Below are positions 1 through 9,693 of a DNA stretch of 64,000 bases, piece by piece. The stretch is from the NCBI RefSeq assembly GCF_030867145.1, contig NC_134428.1:22051537-22115536 (forward strand). The letters are read 5' to 3'. The stretch's first letter is position 1. Each line of letters starts with the position of its first letter. The notes under the pieces are model-generated. The model was not told where the DNA came from, made no database searches, and saw nothing but the letters and a program-made list of their open reading frames with translations. This stretch comes from Opisthocomus hoazin. Its lineage: Eukaryota; Chordata; Aves; Opisthocomiformes; Opisthocomidae. Both the position numbers and the translations under genes were made by a program.

Positions 1-90
1 ATGGGGTGGCCCGAGCTGGAGGAAACCCCACGGGGTGGGGGTCCAGCAACACCCCCACCCACCAACACCCCCGTCCCACCGCCGACTGAC

Positions 91-750
91 CCACACCGTC
101 CTCTGGATCATTTTGGCCACTTTGAGCAGCAGCTGCCCGAAGTCGCCCGGCTCGAAGCTGGTGGCCGAGTGCTGGATGCAGAGGCAAAGCAGGAAGGCGG
201 GGGTCAGCTTGTGGTCGTCCCCCCCCGGCTCGATCAGGGTCATGATGCGCCGCAGGAGCACGTCCTCGGCCGCCGGCTCAAACTCCAGCAGCAGCTTTCT
301 GCAGGGTCCCCTGGGGCCGCCGGCGGGCGAGGGGCCCCGCTTTTTGGCGGCAGGGTCCTTCAGCAGGCTGCCGCACGCCCCGCAGACGGGGGGACCCTCG
401 GGGACGGCGGGGTGCAGGGCTCGCAGCCTCAGCAGGGTCTGCGCCGGCAGCGGCTGCGCCTTCATGGGGTCCTTGTAGAGGAGCAGGTAGTAGAGACCGA
501 GGGAGAGGAGGTCCCCGTGCCGCAGCACGACCGTCCGGGTCACCTCGGCGAAGTTGACGGAGATGCCGGCGCCGGCGATGGGCTCCAGCACCAACTTCTC
601 CTCCGAGCGATGGCGGGAAGGTCGGAGCTTCCTGATGGTGCAGTGCAGGGGCAGGATGTCGGGGGCCGACAGGCTGATGCTGGGCTTGCTCGCCTGCGTC
701 CTCTGGCCCACCGTGTGCTGCTCGCGGTTCAGCAGGTAAACCAAGCTGTC
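91..750 (-). CDS. RADIL: RADIL exon 4: FHA domain and approach to DIL domain
   Basis: This is a single 660-nt exon of exactly 220 codons, fully open, starting at GAC AGC (DSLVYLLNREQHTVGQ) after an acceptor CTTGGCAG and ending TGG|gtcagt at 90. It carries FHA-like features: a SISLSAPDILPLHCTI segment, a GAGISVNF segment and HGDLLSLG. These are followed by a C-x2-C pair (CGAC) and a LLLEFEPAAEDVLLRRIMTLIEPG segment that leads into the DIL domain. Composition is GC-rich, like the rest of this end of the window. Bases 1-90 are the start of the next intron. Confidence 0.95.
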
Positions 751-3700
751 CTGCCAAGCGGGGAGACGCGGGATGAACCGGGGTGGGGGGAGAAGGGGCC
801 CCCCTCCCCGCCGTGCAGTGGGTGCTGCAGCCTCCCGCCGTCCCCCCACCTGCTGCGGGGCAGAAACACGTTTCTCTCTTTATTTTCCTCGCTGCGGAGC
901 GGGACAGCAGCCATCCCTGCTTTGGGCACGCTAATAAACGGGCACAATAACTTTGGGCATGCAGTAAATGGGGCTGCTTTGCGCAGAAGGAGCCCCCCCC
1001 TCCACCTCTCACCCCCGCCCCCCTTCCCGCAGCTGCTTTTCCTTTCCACCTTCTCCCCCCTGACAGCAGCGATGGCTGCATCCCCCTGCCCAGGGCAGGA
1101 CGGCGGGACCCCGGTCAGAGCAGCCTCCTCCCTGGGGCAGCTTGCGGAACTGCTCCGTGCCTCAGTTTCCCCAGCTGTACTAAACGGGAGGGCTGCAGAC
1201 AGGTGAGGGCTGCAGTGCCACCGTCACCCTGCCAGAAAGCTTGGAACAGCCAGATGCTCAACGGGGACAAACTAGCCATTAACTACAAGAGCCGTCCCAG
1301 TCCTTCCCAGTTCTCCCAGCGCCTCCAGTGCTGGGGAGCAGGGGCTCCCAGACCCGCTGTCTCCTTGCTGCCGCTCGTTTACCTTTGCCACTAACGAAGC
1401 AGCCGGACAGGGGACGGGGCAGCTCGGCCATCGCCCCCCAAACTGGGCCATCCTTGTGCCAGCGCAGGGATGCTGCGCGGGGGGGACCTTCCCCGCACCC
1501 CTCTGGGGCTTTAACTGGGGGTCGCGGGTCCCGGCTCGGCACCATCCCCAGTGCTTGGGGACAGGCTTGGGGACAAGGCTGCAAGTCCCAAGCTGGCACC
1601 CGCTCTTTCTATAAAGGATGCTCTCCCGCACCCCCACCACCCCCCCTACCCGCACCCCAGCAGCTCCGGCCACGCAAGCAGCCCCCCATCCCCGGGGAAG
1701 GGGGGAAGCAGGGGGTGGGGAGTGATGGGGAGGGGGGTGGGGGGTGATGGGGGGGGGGTGCGGTGCTTACATGCTGCTGGCTGTAGCCCTGCAAGAGCAG
1801 GAGGTGCGGGGACTGGTAGAGGGAGTACCGCATGCTGCTCCGCGCCGCCGGGCTGCCGGGCGGGGGGGGGCAGAGCCGCCCCCCGGGCCCCCGCCGCACC
1901 GGGCGGCCCAGGCTGCTCTCGCTGAGGCTGCGGCGCAGTGGGGGGGGGGGCGGGGGGCGGAGGGGGGCCGCCCCGCTCAGCCCCCGCCCGCCGAGCCCCC
2001 CGCGCCCGGTGCCGCTGCAGCTTCCGAGCTTGGGCGTTGATGCCTGCGGGGATTGAGGGGATGGAGAGGGGGGAGAGCAGCGTTCAGCATCCCCCCGCCG
2101 CCACTTCCCCGGGCCCCCGCAGCCGCAGCACCCCGCGTCTGGAGGGATGCTGCAGCGTGGGAGCGGGGATGGAGCAGCTGAAACCACCCCCCCACCCCAC
2201 CCAGGGACCACGCACCCTCCCCGGGCTGATGGCCCCCAGTCCCCTGCCCTCCCCCAGGGGTGACGCCAGGACACCCAACGCGGGGAGTTTTGTGCCCCGA
2301 TGTCATCGCCAAAACGGGGGTCACCCCAGCCCACCCCCCAAACCCCACTGACCGGGGGGCAGCCGGGCCGGGCTCATCGTCCGCAGCATCCCCCACGCAC
2401 CCCAGCCACGCTGCCAGGGGCGGGGAGGAAATCTGCGCTATACAGAAATTTAGCTCAATCTTTGCTAAAAAAAAAAAAAAAAAGAAAAAAAGAAAATAAA
2501 AAGAGCCTGGATGCTGCTTTCGGGCCTTCAGCACTCGGTGACCCTCAGGAACGGGTGCTGCAGGGAGCATCCCCCCCCATCTCCCCGAGCACCAGGCAGG
2601 CGTGGGAGCTGCGAGCCCGCCTGCCGCAGGAGCGAGCCGCAGCGAGCTTCTCCCAAGCATGGGTTGGGGCAGAGCTGTCCTCACGACGGATGTCAGCCGG
2701 AGAGAACGAACAGGCCTGGCCCAGCTGCCAAAGCAGCCCCTCGCGCAGTGTCCCCAACCCCGGGGGGGGGTCCCCACGGACCCCTCCGTGCTGCGAGCGT
2801 GGCTCGAGCGCTGCGGGAGAAATGAGAAGTTGTTGGGGCCGGTGGGCGATGCTCGTACCTTGGGTGGGCAGCCTCCTGGGAGAAGGTCGCTGGCATTCGG
2901 GGGGACGAAGAGATGGGGGGGGATAAAAAAAAAACCCCAAAGGATTTGCTTGCGGGAGCAGCGGTGCAGCACGGAGCCAGAGCCCCGCTCGCAGCTCGGC
3001 CGACCAGAGAGCTGGCTTCGGCCAGCGGGATCTGGGGACAGCCGGCGGGATTTGGGGACGGCAGAGCGGAGAGCCTGGTGCTCGGGGCTGCTTAAAGGGA
3101 CACTCACGAGCTCAGACCCAAAAAAAAACCCATATGTCATCTGCCTTATTTGGTGAGGAATGGGTTGACGGTTCTGAAATACATTTTTTTGTTTGTTTGT
3201 TTTAAATGGAGCGCTCCTTTGCTGGGAAAATGAAAGAGATGGGGATGGGGAGGGGAGTGGGAGAAAATAGCCCCTGCTGTTTACATGCCTTGGGATTGGG
3301 GCAGGGCATAGCCAAGCCGCCCTGAGCAGCGGTCCAGTGCCCCGCATCCTTCTTAAAAAGGCAATCGGCCCCGCTCACGTCCCCATCACGGCCACCGGCA
3401 CGGCATGGGACGCCTGCGTCCCCAGAAATCCGAGGGGTGCAATGAGCCTGTCCAGGCGGGAGCACAGCACAAGCCGTGCCGCGGGGATGCCAAAGACCAC
3501 CCCAAATGTAGAAGGCCTTGGCTCCCCCCAGCAGCCCCAGCCACCAGCATGGAAATGGGCCAAAGGGATGGAGGACGGCTGGTCGCAGCCCGGCCCGTGG
3601 AGTGGAGGAGGAGAGGGACCCGATCCCCAGGAGCAGCTATGGCTGGAGCCCATGGCACCGGGTGGGAGCGGGGGCTGCCGGGACAGAGGTCCCACCGCCC

Positions 3701-6700
3701 GGAGAGACACACCATCACGGGTCCCTTATCTAGGGGAAAGGAAGCTTCTGTATTTATTCTGCGTAGAAAAAAAAAAGCTGCTTTTTGACTGCCGACAGAG
3801 CCCCCGTCATAGGCTCCCCACCAACTCCGGAGCTGCGCTGGAAAGATAAACATGGCTCTTTTCCTGAGCATAACAAAGTCCCTCCATAAAATGGGGTGGG
3901 TTTTTTTTTTTTTTTTTCAGCCCTCTGGTACTGTTTTCTCCTCCCGAGCGTGTGCAGGTTATCCCACCCCACGCGCTGCGTGCGCATCCCCGACACGGCG
4001 CGGCCGGGGCAGAGCTGAAGCCACAGGGCGAAGCGGGTGGGATCGGGGCTGGATCCCACCTCGTCCCTCCGGGAGAGCCGGGCTCCCCGGGCAGGGACAC
4101 CGCGCGTCCCCCGGCCAGCCGCCGCCGAGCTGCTGCCTCCAGCCCCAGTCCCTGGGGGAAACCTGCCCGTTGCGGTGCCTGGGACCTGACTCTTCCTCAG
4201 CCTAGGGAAGAGTTTCCCTTCTTCTGGCTAGGAAATAAGCAATAAACAACTCCATGGGCCCCAGGAAAGAAGAAATGCTTTGAATTTACCCAGGAGGGGC
4301 AAACACCGGGCTAGTCCTTCCTAATGTAATTGCTACGCAGACTCTGCAGGGAGTCCTCGTGCTGAGGTATATCAAAGCCAGATCCTCAGAGCTCCCTGGC
4401 AGAGCATCTTTTAATGTAACAGGCTTAACGCCCGAGTTTCTGGAGGTGTGCACGCGACTCAGCCTCCACAGAATCACAGAATGGTGGGGGTTGGAAGGGA
4501 CCTCTGTGGGTCACCCAGCCCAACCCCCTGCCGAAGCAGGGTCACCCAGAGCAGGCTGCACAGCACCGCGTCCAGGCGGGTCTTGAATATCTCCAGAGAA
4601 GGAGGCTCCACAACCTCCCTGGGCAGCCTGTTCCAGTGCTTCCAGCCTCCCAGGAAAGCCCTGGTGAGCTCGGGACACGCTGCAAAACGGGGCTGGTTTG
4701 GGAAGACGAATGCCATAGAGATACCGAGCGCTGCACCTCTGTCCCAGCACCCTCCAGTTTGCGGGTGTTTTCCCCCGATGCTCCCTAACCGCTGCCTCGT
4801 TGCTCTGCAAACAGAGCGAGGCCAGGGGTAGCAGAGAGAGAGGCCGTCAGCCTCCTTTGCTGCAGAGATGCTCTACCTGTGCCGCTAATTAGTGGCATGA
4901 GAAGTGAGTGCCGCCTTCTCCAGTGGGAAGCAGCTAATAAACTAATTAGGATAATGGGTAACTGAGCAGATAAAGCTCTTCAGTTCTTTGCTAACAGGTC
5001 ATGGATGGGTGTGGAGCTTTTCCCCCAGCCACCAGCTCAGCAGCAGGGCAGGCAGCAATGCTCCAGCCTGTGTGACACCAGTGCTCCCAGCCCTGCCGCT
5101 CCAGCGATGCTCCAGCCTGTGTGACACCAGTGCTCCCAGCCCTGCCCCTCCACAGATGCCCTGCATGGGGAAGGGCCCTGCAGGTATTTCCCTGGGTATC
5201 CCGCTTCGCAGTAACCCTGTGCTTTTTTTCCTCGGGACCTGCAAGCCTCAAATCCCTTTATTTTTACACAGATGCTGCGTTTTCCACACCAGTGACCCAT
5301 GACTGTGGGCAGGCAGCTGATGCTTGGCAAGGTGACCTCTGCCAGCTCAAGGCTGGTGACAAGGGCAACCGTGGTGGAGGGCACTCACAGTCAGCCCCCA
5401 TCACACCAGGAGTTTTGTGTCTTTTTGAGGTGCTGCATGAGGGGGAAGCAGGTCCCTGCCCCAGATGTGCTGCACTGCTCCCATCCATCCCCGGCAGCTT
5501 GCGGGTTGGGTGGGAAAGCGTGGTCCCAGCCCTGCAGCATCCCTTCAGGCGGTGCCGCCGGCACAGGGCAAGACCGGTGACAGAGCCTGCCACCCACGTA
5601 AAGGGCTCCAGAAGTGAGATTTTGAACGGGTGAGACAAAGCAGGGCTGTGTAAGTCTGCAGAGCAGACAGCCTAAATAAACGCGGGTGTAGGTTTTCTGT
5701 CTCGGAAGAGCTTGGTCAGCTCCGGAAAATGCCCAAAGGTTAAAAAATGGAGAATTTCCACCACCCCGCCCAGGAGTGCTGAAACAACTCCAGTGATATC
5801 TACAGTGAAAGCATAATGGGCTTATTTCCAGATCCAGGGCACGCGATCCGGTCAGGAGCTGCTCCTCCGTCGGAAACCACGGAAGGGTGCAGAGCCCAGG
5901 TCAGCTCAGTGCTGCTCGCTCCCGCGCCGGGCAGCCCGGAGCCTGCCGCTCCCCCAGCCCACCTGGGACCCTCACCCTCCCCTCTGCTGCCAGCCCACCC
6001 AGGATCCGGGTCACGGGTGGGAATGCTGCTTCCTTTATCCGAGGGGAAGGATTCGAGGCCAAGAGTTGATGTGACCTTGGGCTCAGGCAGGGAGCTGCCA
6101 CGTGGCCCTCCCCGCCGTGCGCTCTGACCATCATGCTTGGCTCTTGCCCTTTATCCAAAAAAAGCCGGTTTTAGTCGCCGCTCACCCAAAGTGCTTAATG
6201 GCTCTCTGATCCCGGCTGGAGAAACCGCCAAAGAGCAGAGCAGAGCATCCACCTCCGCACTCCCTCCCCAGCCTGAGCCCCTTCCTCCCCGTGCGCATCC
6301 CAGTGAGCTGGGATCGATCCTGCAGCGTCCCCTCCCCGCGCAGACACAGCAAGAGATGGAGCGGGGAGGACCCTGGCTCTCCTTTGCCGAGCACCCAGGG
6401 TAATCCTGCATCATCGTTTGGTTATCTCTGACAACCACAACTCTTTCCTACAGATGCGAGGAGCTGCTCGGTGCCCAGCCCAGCAAAACCCCCTGGCCGA
6501 CACCTCCCGAGCCTGCTCCGGACCCCTCCATCAGCAGGTCAGACACACCAACGGCATCATGCAATTAAAAACCTGATTTAAAACCTTCCTGCCCTCATCC
6601 TCATGGGGCTTTTATCTGAGGGTGGGAGGAGGTAAACTCATTACTCTGCGCTAGGGTCACTTATTAACCTGCCGGTTCCTAACCATGCACTTATCTCCTC

Positions 6701-7766
6701 CTGCCAGCCCTGGACTCAGTCAGGCACCTCCAGGGGAGCTCTCCTGCCCTACATTGCTCTCTCCTCATTAGCTTTTTGTTTGGTTTAATTGCTCCTGCAG
6801 ATCTGCCTGGGGGATGCCCGTGGGGAGATGGGGCAGGGGGTGCGGGGGGAACGGGACAGTGCTCAGCCGGGCACGAAGCTGTGCGAGGTGTGGGATGCCC
6901 TGATGCTGGTTCACAGCGAGGAAGAGCGGGCAAGGCTCATGGTCTTGCCTGCTGCTGCCCAGTTGTACGTGGAGATCTGCTACGGACCCCTAGGCTGGCT
7001 GGGGTAAATATTTGAGGTCACAAGTACTGAATTTCGGCAGGAGAGCACCAAGTACCAACTCCACCCAAGAGCTTTGCAGCTAAAACACAGCTCTCCTCCC
7101 ACCCAGCACTTGCACCAGCCTCCCGTGCTCAAAACACGGGCAAAAGCTACTGGGGTGGGGTGCATCTCCCGCAGGCAGCTTGGAGGGGACCACAGCTCCC
7201 CGGACCCTCTCCCTGCCCCGCGCCGGGCTCTGACCTGCAGTGGTGGTGTCCACGTCCCTGGCCGCCAGCTCCTCCACCTCCGCTCTCTTGCGCAGCTCCA
7301 GCCGCCGCGAGAAGCCTTCCCTGGGCTTCCAGAGGTCCTGGATGAGCAGTGGTTTCTCATGGTCACCCAGGACCCTCAGCGCCTCCGTCTGCCACCGTTT
7401 CTCGGGGCCCTCAAACTTCCCGATGACATCGCACAGGGCGTACTGCCCGGCACTGAGCTGGCTCAGCCCGTAGCGCTCCAGGGCCTCCTTCACCAGCTCC
7501 CGTGCGCCCGAGCTGCCCGTCGCCAGCACGCTCTTGTAGTTGGTGCCCGCGCAGATGTTGCCACCGAAGATCTTCAAGATGCCAGGGGCTGAGAGCTGGG
7601 TGGAAAGTTCGGCCGGGTCATCCTCACCGGCTGCCGGAGAAGCGGAGGTTGAGCTCCGGTCCTTGTAGCTCAGTGTGCGGTACAAGACTTGGGAGAAAAT
7701 CCGGCTCTGGCGCTTCAGCCGGTTCTTGGATGGTGGAGCCATGGTGGAGGAGGACCCATAAAACAT
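91..7766 (-). CDS. RADIL: RADIL, Ras-associating and dilute domain protein (5' part of CDS, 3' end outside window)
   Basis: RADIL is known as a Rap/Ras effector that links small GTPases to integrin adhesion and cell migration, including neural crest migration. Three coding exons are visible on the minus strand: 7766-7235, 2043-1771 and 750-91. Together they cover about 488 residues. They hold an N-terminal basic leader, an RA domain (about residues 58-165), a Pro/Ser-rich linker, an FHA domain (from about residue 280) and the run into the DIL domain. All junctions are GT-AG. The rest of DIL and the PDZ domain would lie left of base 1. The start was chosen at MFYG, which has A at -3 and matches the known RADIL N-terminus. 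An in-frame ATG six codons upstream (7784-7782) has weaker context. The middle exon carries a one-base frame discrepancy described separately. MMD2 lies upstream, as in human. Gene identity is certain; full length cannot be judged. Confidence 0.95.
1158..1192 (-). repeat. Short MIR-like SINE fragment
   Basis: The stretch TGCCTCAGTTTCCCC followed by a GCTGTA...AAACGGGAGG segment matches the reverse complement of the MIR core (CCCATTTTACAGATGGGGAAACTGAGGCA). It is a short relic in the RADIL intron between exons 3 and 4. Identification is by eye from the well-known MIR consensus. Confidence 0.45.
1771..2043 (-). CDS. RADIL: RADIL exon 3: Pro/Ser linker, with frame discrepancy
   Basis: The acceptor is CCCGCAG ending at 2044. 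The donor is CAT|gtaagc at 1770. The exon's 5' end reads GINAQARKLQRHRARG in frame with exon 2. Its 3' end reads LRRSLSESSLG and then MRYSLYQSPHLLLLQGYSQQH in frame with the next exon. Both parts match RADIL but lie one base apart. The exon is 273 nt and enters with one carried base, so one base is left over, yet the next exon starts at a codon boundary. The shift falls between about 1935 and 2003, where the plus strand has an 11-G run (1940-1950) and several 5-6 base runs. A homopolymer length error in the assembly is the simplest reading; a real indel is not excluded. Confidence 0.85.
2466..2503. repeat. A-rich low-complexity tract
   Basis: A run of 16-17 A is followed by A-runs broken by single G or T bases. 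No adjoining retrotransposon body was recognised. Confidence 0.8.
4467..4645 (-). repeat. CR1 LINE 3' fragment
   Basis: It begins with the reverse complement of the CR1 terminal octamer repeat (CACAGAATCACAGAATGG), then GGTTGGAAGGGACCTCTGTGG and the CACCCAG...CCAACCCCCTGC and GGTCACCCAGAGCAGGCTGCA segments typical of avian CR1. The match fades after about 4645. It is a 5'-truncated copy, as usual for CR1. Confidence 0.92.
5059..5157. repeat. Two-copy 49-bp tandem repeat
   Basis: A unit starting GCTCCAGCCTGTGTGACACC and ending in GCCCTGCCGCTCCAGCGAT occurs twice back to back, at about 5060 and 5109, with few differences. It has no coding role. Confidence 0.85.
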
Positions 7767-7793
7767 GGTGCGTGAGGATGTCATGCGGCACAG
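7235..7793 (-). CDS. RADIL: RADIL exon 2: start codon and RA domain
   Basis: The acceptor is a CCACCCAG ending at 7794. The exon runs from 7793, with 27 nt of leader, then ATG at 7766-7764. The coding part is 532 nt (177 codons plus one base). It encodes the basic leader with an LKRQS segment, the conserved DPAELSTQLSAPG stretch, a FGG...YKSVLAT segment and an EKPLLIQDLWKPREG...LRKR segment, which are typical of the RADIL RA domain. The donor is G|gtcaga at 7234. The leftover G joins GC of the next exon to make the Gly of GINAQ. Confidence 0.95.
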
Positions 7794-9138
7794 CTGGGTG
7801 GGGAAGAGGAAAAAGGGAAAGATGAGTGGTTCGGAGGCCAGATGTGCAGCAGGGAAGAGCGAGCAGGAACCGGCTGGTGGCTGCAGAGGAGCCACTGTCA
7901 CCTCCAAGGTGGAAAGCGACAGCAGTGAGACAGGGCCATTTCCCTCGTGCAAGCCAAGACACCAGCGAGCAGGCTCAGCTGGGCTCCTTGGCATCAGCAC
8001 GGTTACCCCAGGACGGATTTGTCCCTGAAAACACAGCCTGAAGCGATCCCCAATTTCTCCATCATGCACATGAAGAGGTCCCTCTTGCCCAAGCAAAATG
8101 CAGCGGGAGGAGAGCAGAGCCCAGCAGGACTTGGCGGGGCCCATCCTGGTCAGGAGCCAAGGCGTCAGCAGTCACTTTCACTAACAAGTTTACGGAGCAA
8201 TCTCGCTTTTCAGAGGTGAAACAGAAAGCTCAAGTGCAAATTCAATCACTCCGAGGTTGCTGCTAAACGCTTTTGCTCAAGGAGAGGCACAGGGTGAAAA
8301 GGGGCTTTAATTAGCCTTTTTAAAAATGTCCTGACTCGGGCGAATCTGTCAGCTGCTGCTAGTTTGTGGAGGATGTTAAAGCACGTGGTGGCATCGCTGA
8401 CAACGCTGCCCTGGTCACATTACCCAGGGCAGGGCTGCTTGGGGTGGCCCCGGATGGGGAGCGACCACAGGAGGGGTGGCCATGGCCATGCGACAGCTCC
8501 TGGTGCACATGGGTCACCAGGAACAGGCTGGAAACCGCGATGCTCTCGTGGCTTTGGGCAGATTTGGTCCTGCCCGATGTCACCGCCGACATCTGGGGCC
8601 GGCTTTGAAGTCGCATCCTGGACGCGCAAACACCCGGCGCTTGCACGGCGCTGATAACGCCAGCGGCTGCCCCACGACCTGCTGGTCGGAAAGAGAACCT
8701 GAGCGTTTCTGATTCGGACAGGATGAATTTCTCCCTCACCTCCGGATTTACAGCGTGCAGCCTGCGTGCAGGGAGCAGGCACGGGCAGGGACTCGCACAC
8801 AAGGGGACCCCCGAAATGCCCCATCCGCAGCTATCGGAGCGCTTTGATGCCGCACTCGGCACGATCCAGCTGCGCACGGCCCGGGAGATGCGGGGGGCCG
8901 GCGGCTTTCTGCATCTGCAGCCCCATCTCGCTCCTCTGGAGCAAACCCAGCGCTATCAGGCAGCATGATGTCGGCCCTGGAAAGCCTCCAAACCACCATC
9001 TAATTCGGGAAGAAAAAGCGTCCCTGCTGCTAATGGAAGAGGTCACCTTCTAACCCAGAAACCACCTCCCTGCCGCACACGGAGGATTTCTGCGGGGTGT
9101 ACATCTCCCACCCCAGGACTAGAGGCCCCCAGAACACT

Positions 9139-9160
9139 GCAGATGGGGAAACTGAGGCAC
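9139..9160 (+). repeat. Short MIR-like SINE tail
   Basis: The sequence GCAGATGGGGAAACTGAGGC matches the most conserved part of the MIR core. It is very short, so the call rests on this string alone. Confidence 0.35.
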
Positions 9161-9410
9161 CAGCAAGTGCTAAGGCTGCAAGACGTGCCTGGGAGCTGGG
9201 CAATCCTGCTGCACCCCAAGTCACCCCTTTTACCCCCAGTCCCACCAGGACTATGACAACACTGGGGTCTGTCCTTCTTCCCAAGCCACTGGCTGCGACA
9301 GCGAGGACATGGCAGCCGTCTGGGTGCTGCGAGGCATGGAGGGGAGATGCCACCACCGCCCTGGCACGTTGCTGCTGCCTGGCTCACTGAGACTGGACTT
9401 AGAATTATAA

Positions 9411-9592
9411 AATCACAGAATCACAGAATGGTAGGGGTTGGAAGGGACTTCTGTGGGTCACCCAGTCCAACCGCCTGCCGAAGCAGGGTCACCCAGAGCA
9501 GGCTGCACAGGACTGTGTCCAGGCGGTCTTGAATATCTCCAGAGAAGGAGACTCCACAGCCTCCCTGGGCAGCCTGGGCCAGGGCTCCATCA
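9411..9592 (-). repeat. CR1 LINE 3' fragment
   Basis: It starts AATCACAGAATCACAGAATGG, the inverted CR1 terminal repeat, and continues through GGTTGGAAGGGACTTCTGTGG, the CACCCAGTCCAACC segment and ACCCAGAGCAGGCTGCACAG. It belongs to the same subfamily as the copies at 4467 and 38756. Confidence 0.92.
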
Positions 9593-9596
9593 CCCG

Positions 9597-9693
9597 AAAT
9601 CATAGAATCGTTAAGGTTGGAAAAGACCTCTAAGATCACCAAGTCCAACCGTCACCCCACCACCACCACGCCTGCTAAACCACGTCCTGAAAA
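9597..9693 (-). repeat. Second CR1 fragment, different subfamily, abutting the first
   Basis: An AAATCATAGAATCGTTAAGG start and a GGTTGGAAAAGACCTCTAAG segment, then ATCACCAAGTCCAACCGTCA, mark a CR1 3' end of another subfamily. It lies directly beside the preceding CR1 and in the same orientation, which suggests one element inserted into or next to the other. Confidence 0.85.

Larger units (their letters stand above)
2044..7234 (-). other. RADIL intron between exons 2 and 3
   Basis: No coding exon was found here. It holds an A-rich low-complexity stretch (2466-2503), long C/G runs, a CR1 fragment (4467-4645), a cluster of TAAT motifs (4886-4948), a 49-bp tandem duplication (about 5059-5157) and otherwise unique GC-rich sequence. 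A 72-codon plus-strand open frame at 6789-7007 is not recognised. Confidence 0.8.

Noticed and set aside
1-1206. 401-codon plus-strand open frame
   Set aside because: It is antisense to RADIL exon 4 and runs into intron. Its low-complexity Gly/Pro/Arg composition comes from GC-rich DNA. The minus strand has the conserved exon with splice sites.
1977-3347. 456-codon minus-strand open frame
   Set aside because: It overlaps RADIL exon 3 in part, but most of it is intron read-through with poly-F from an A-rich tract. No family is recognisable.
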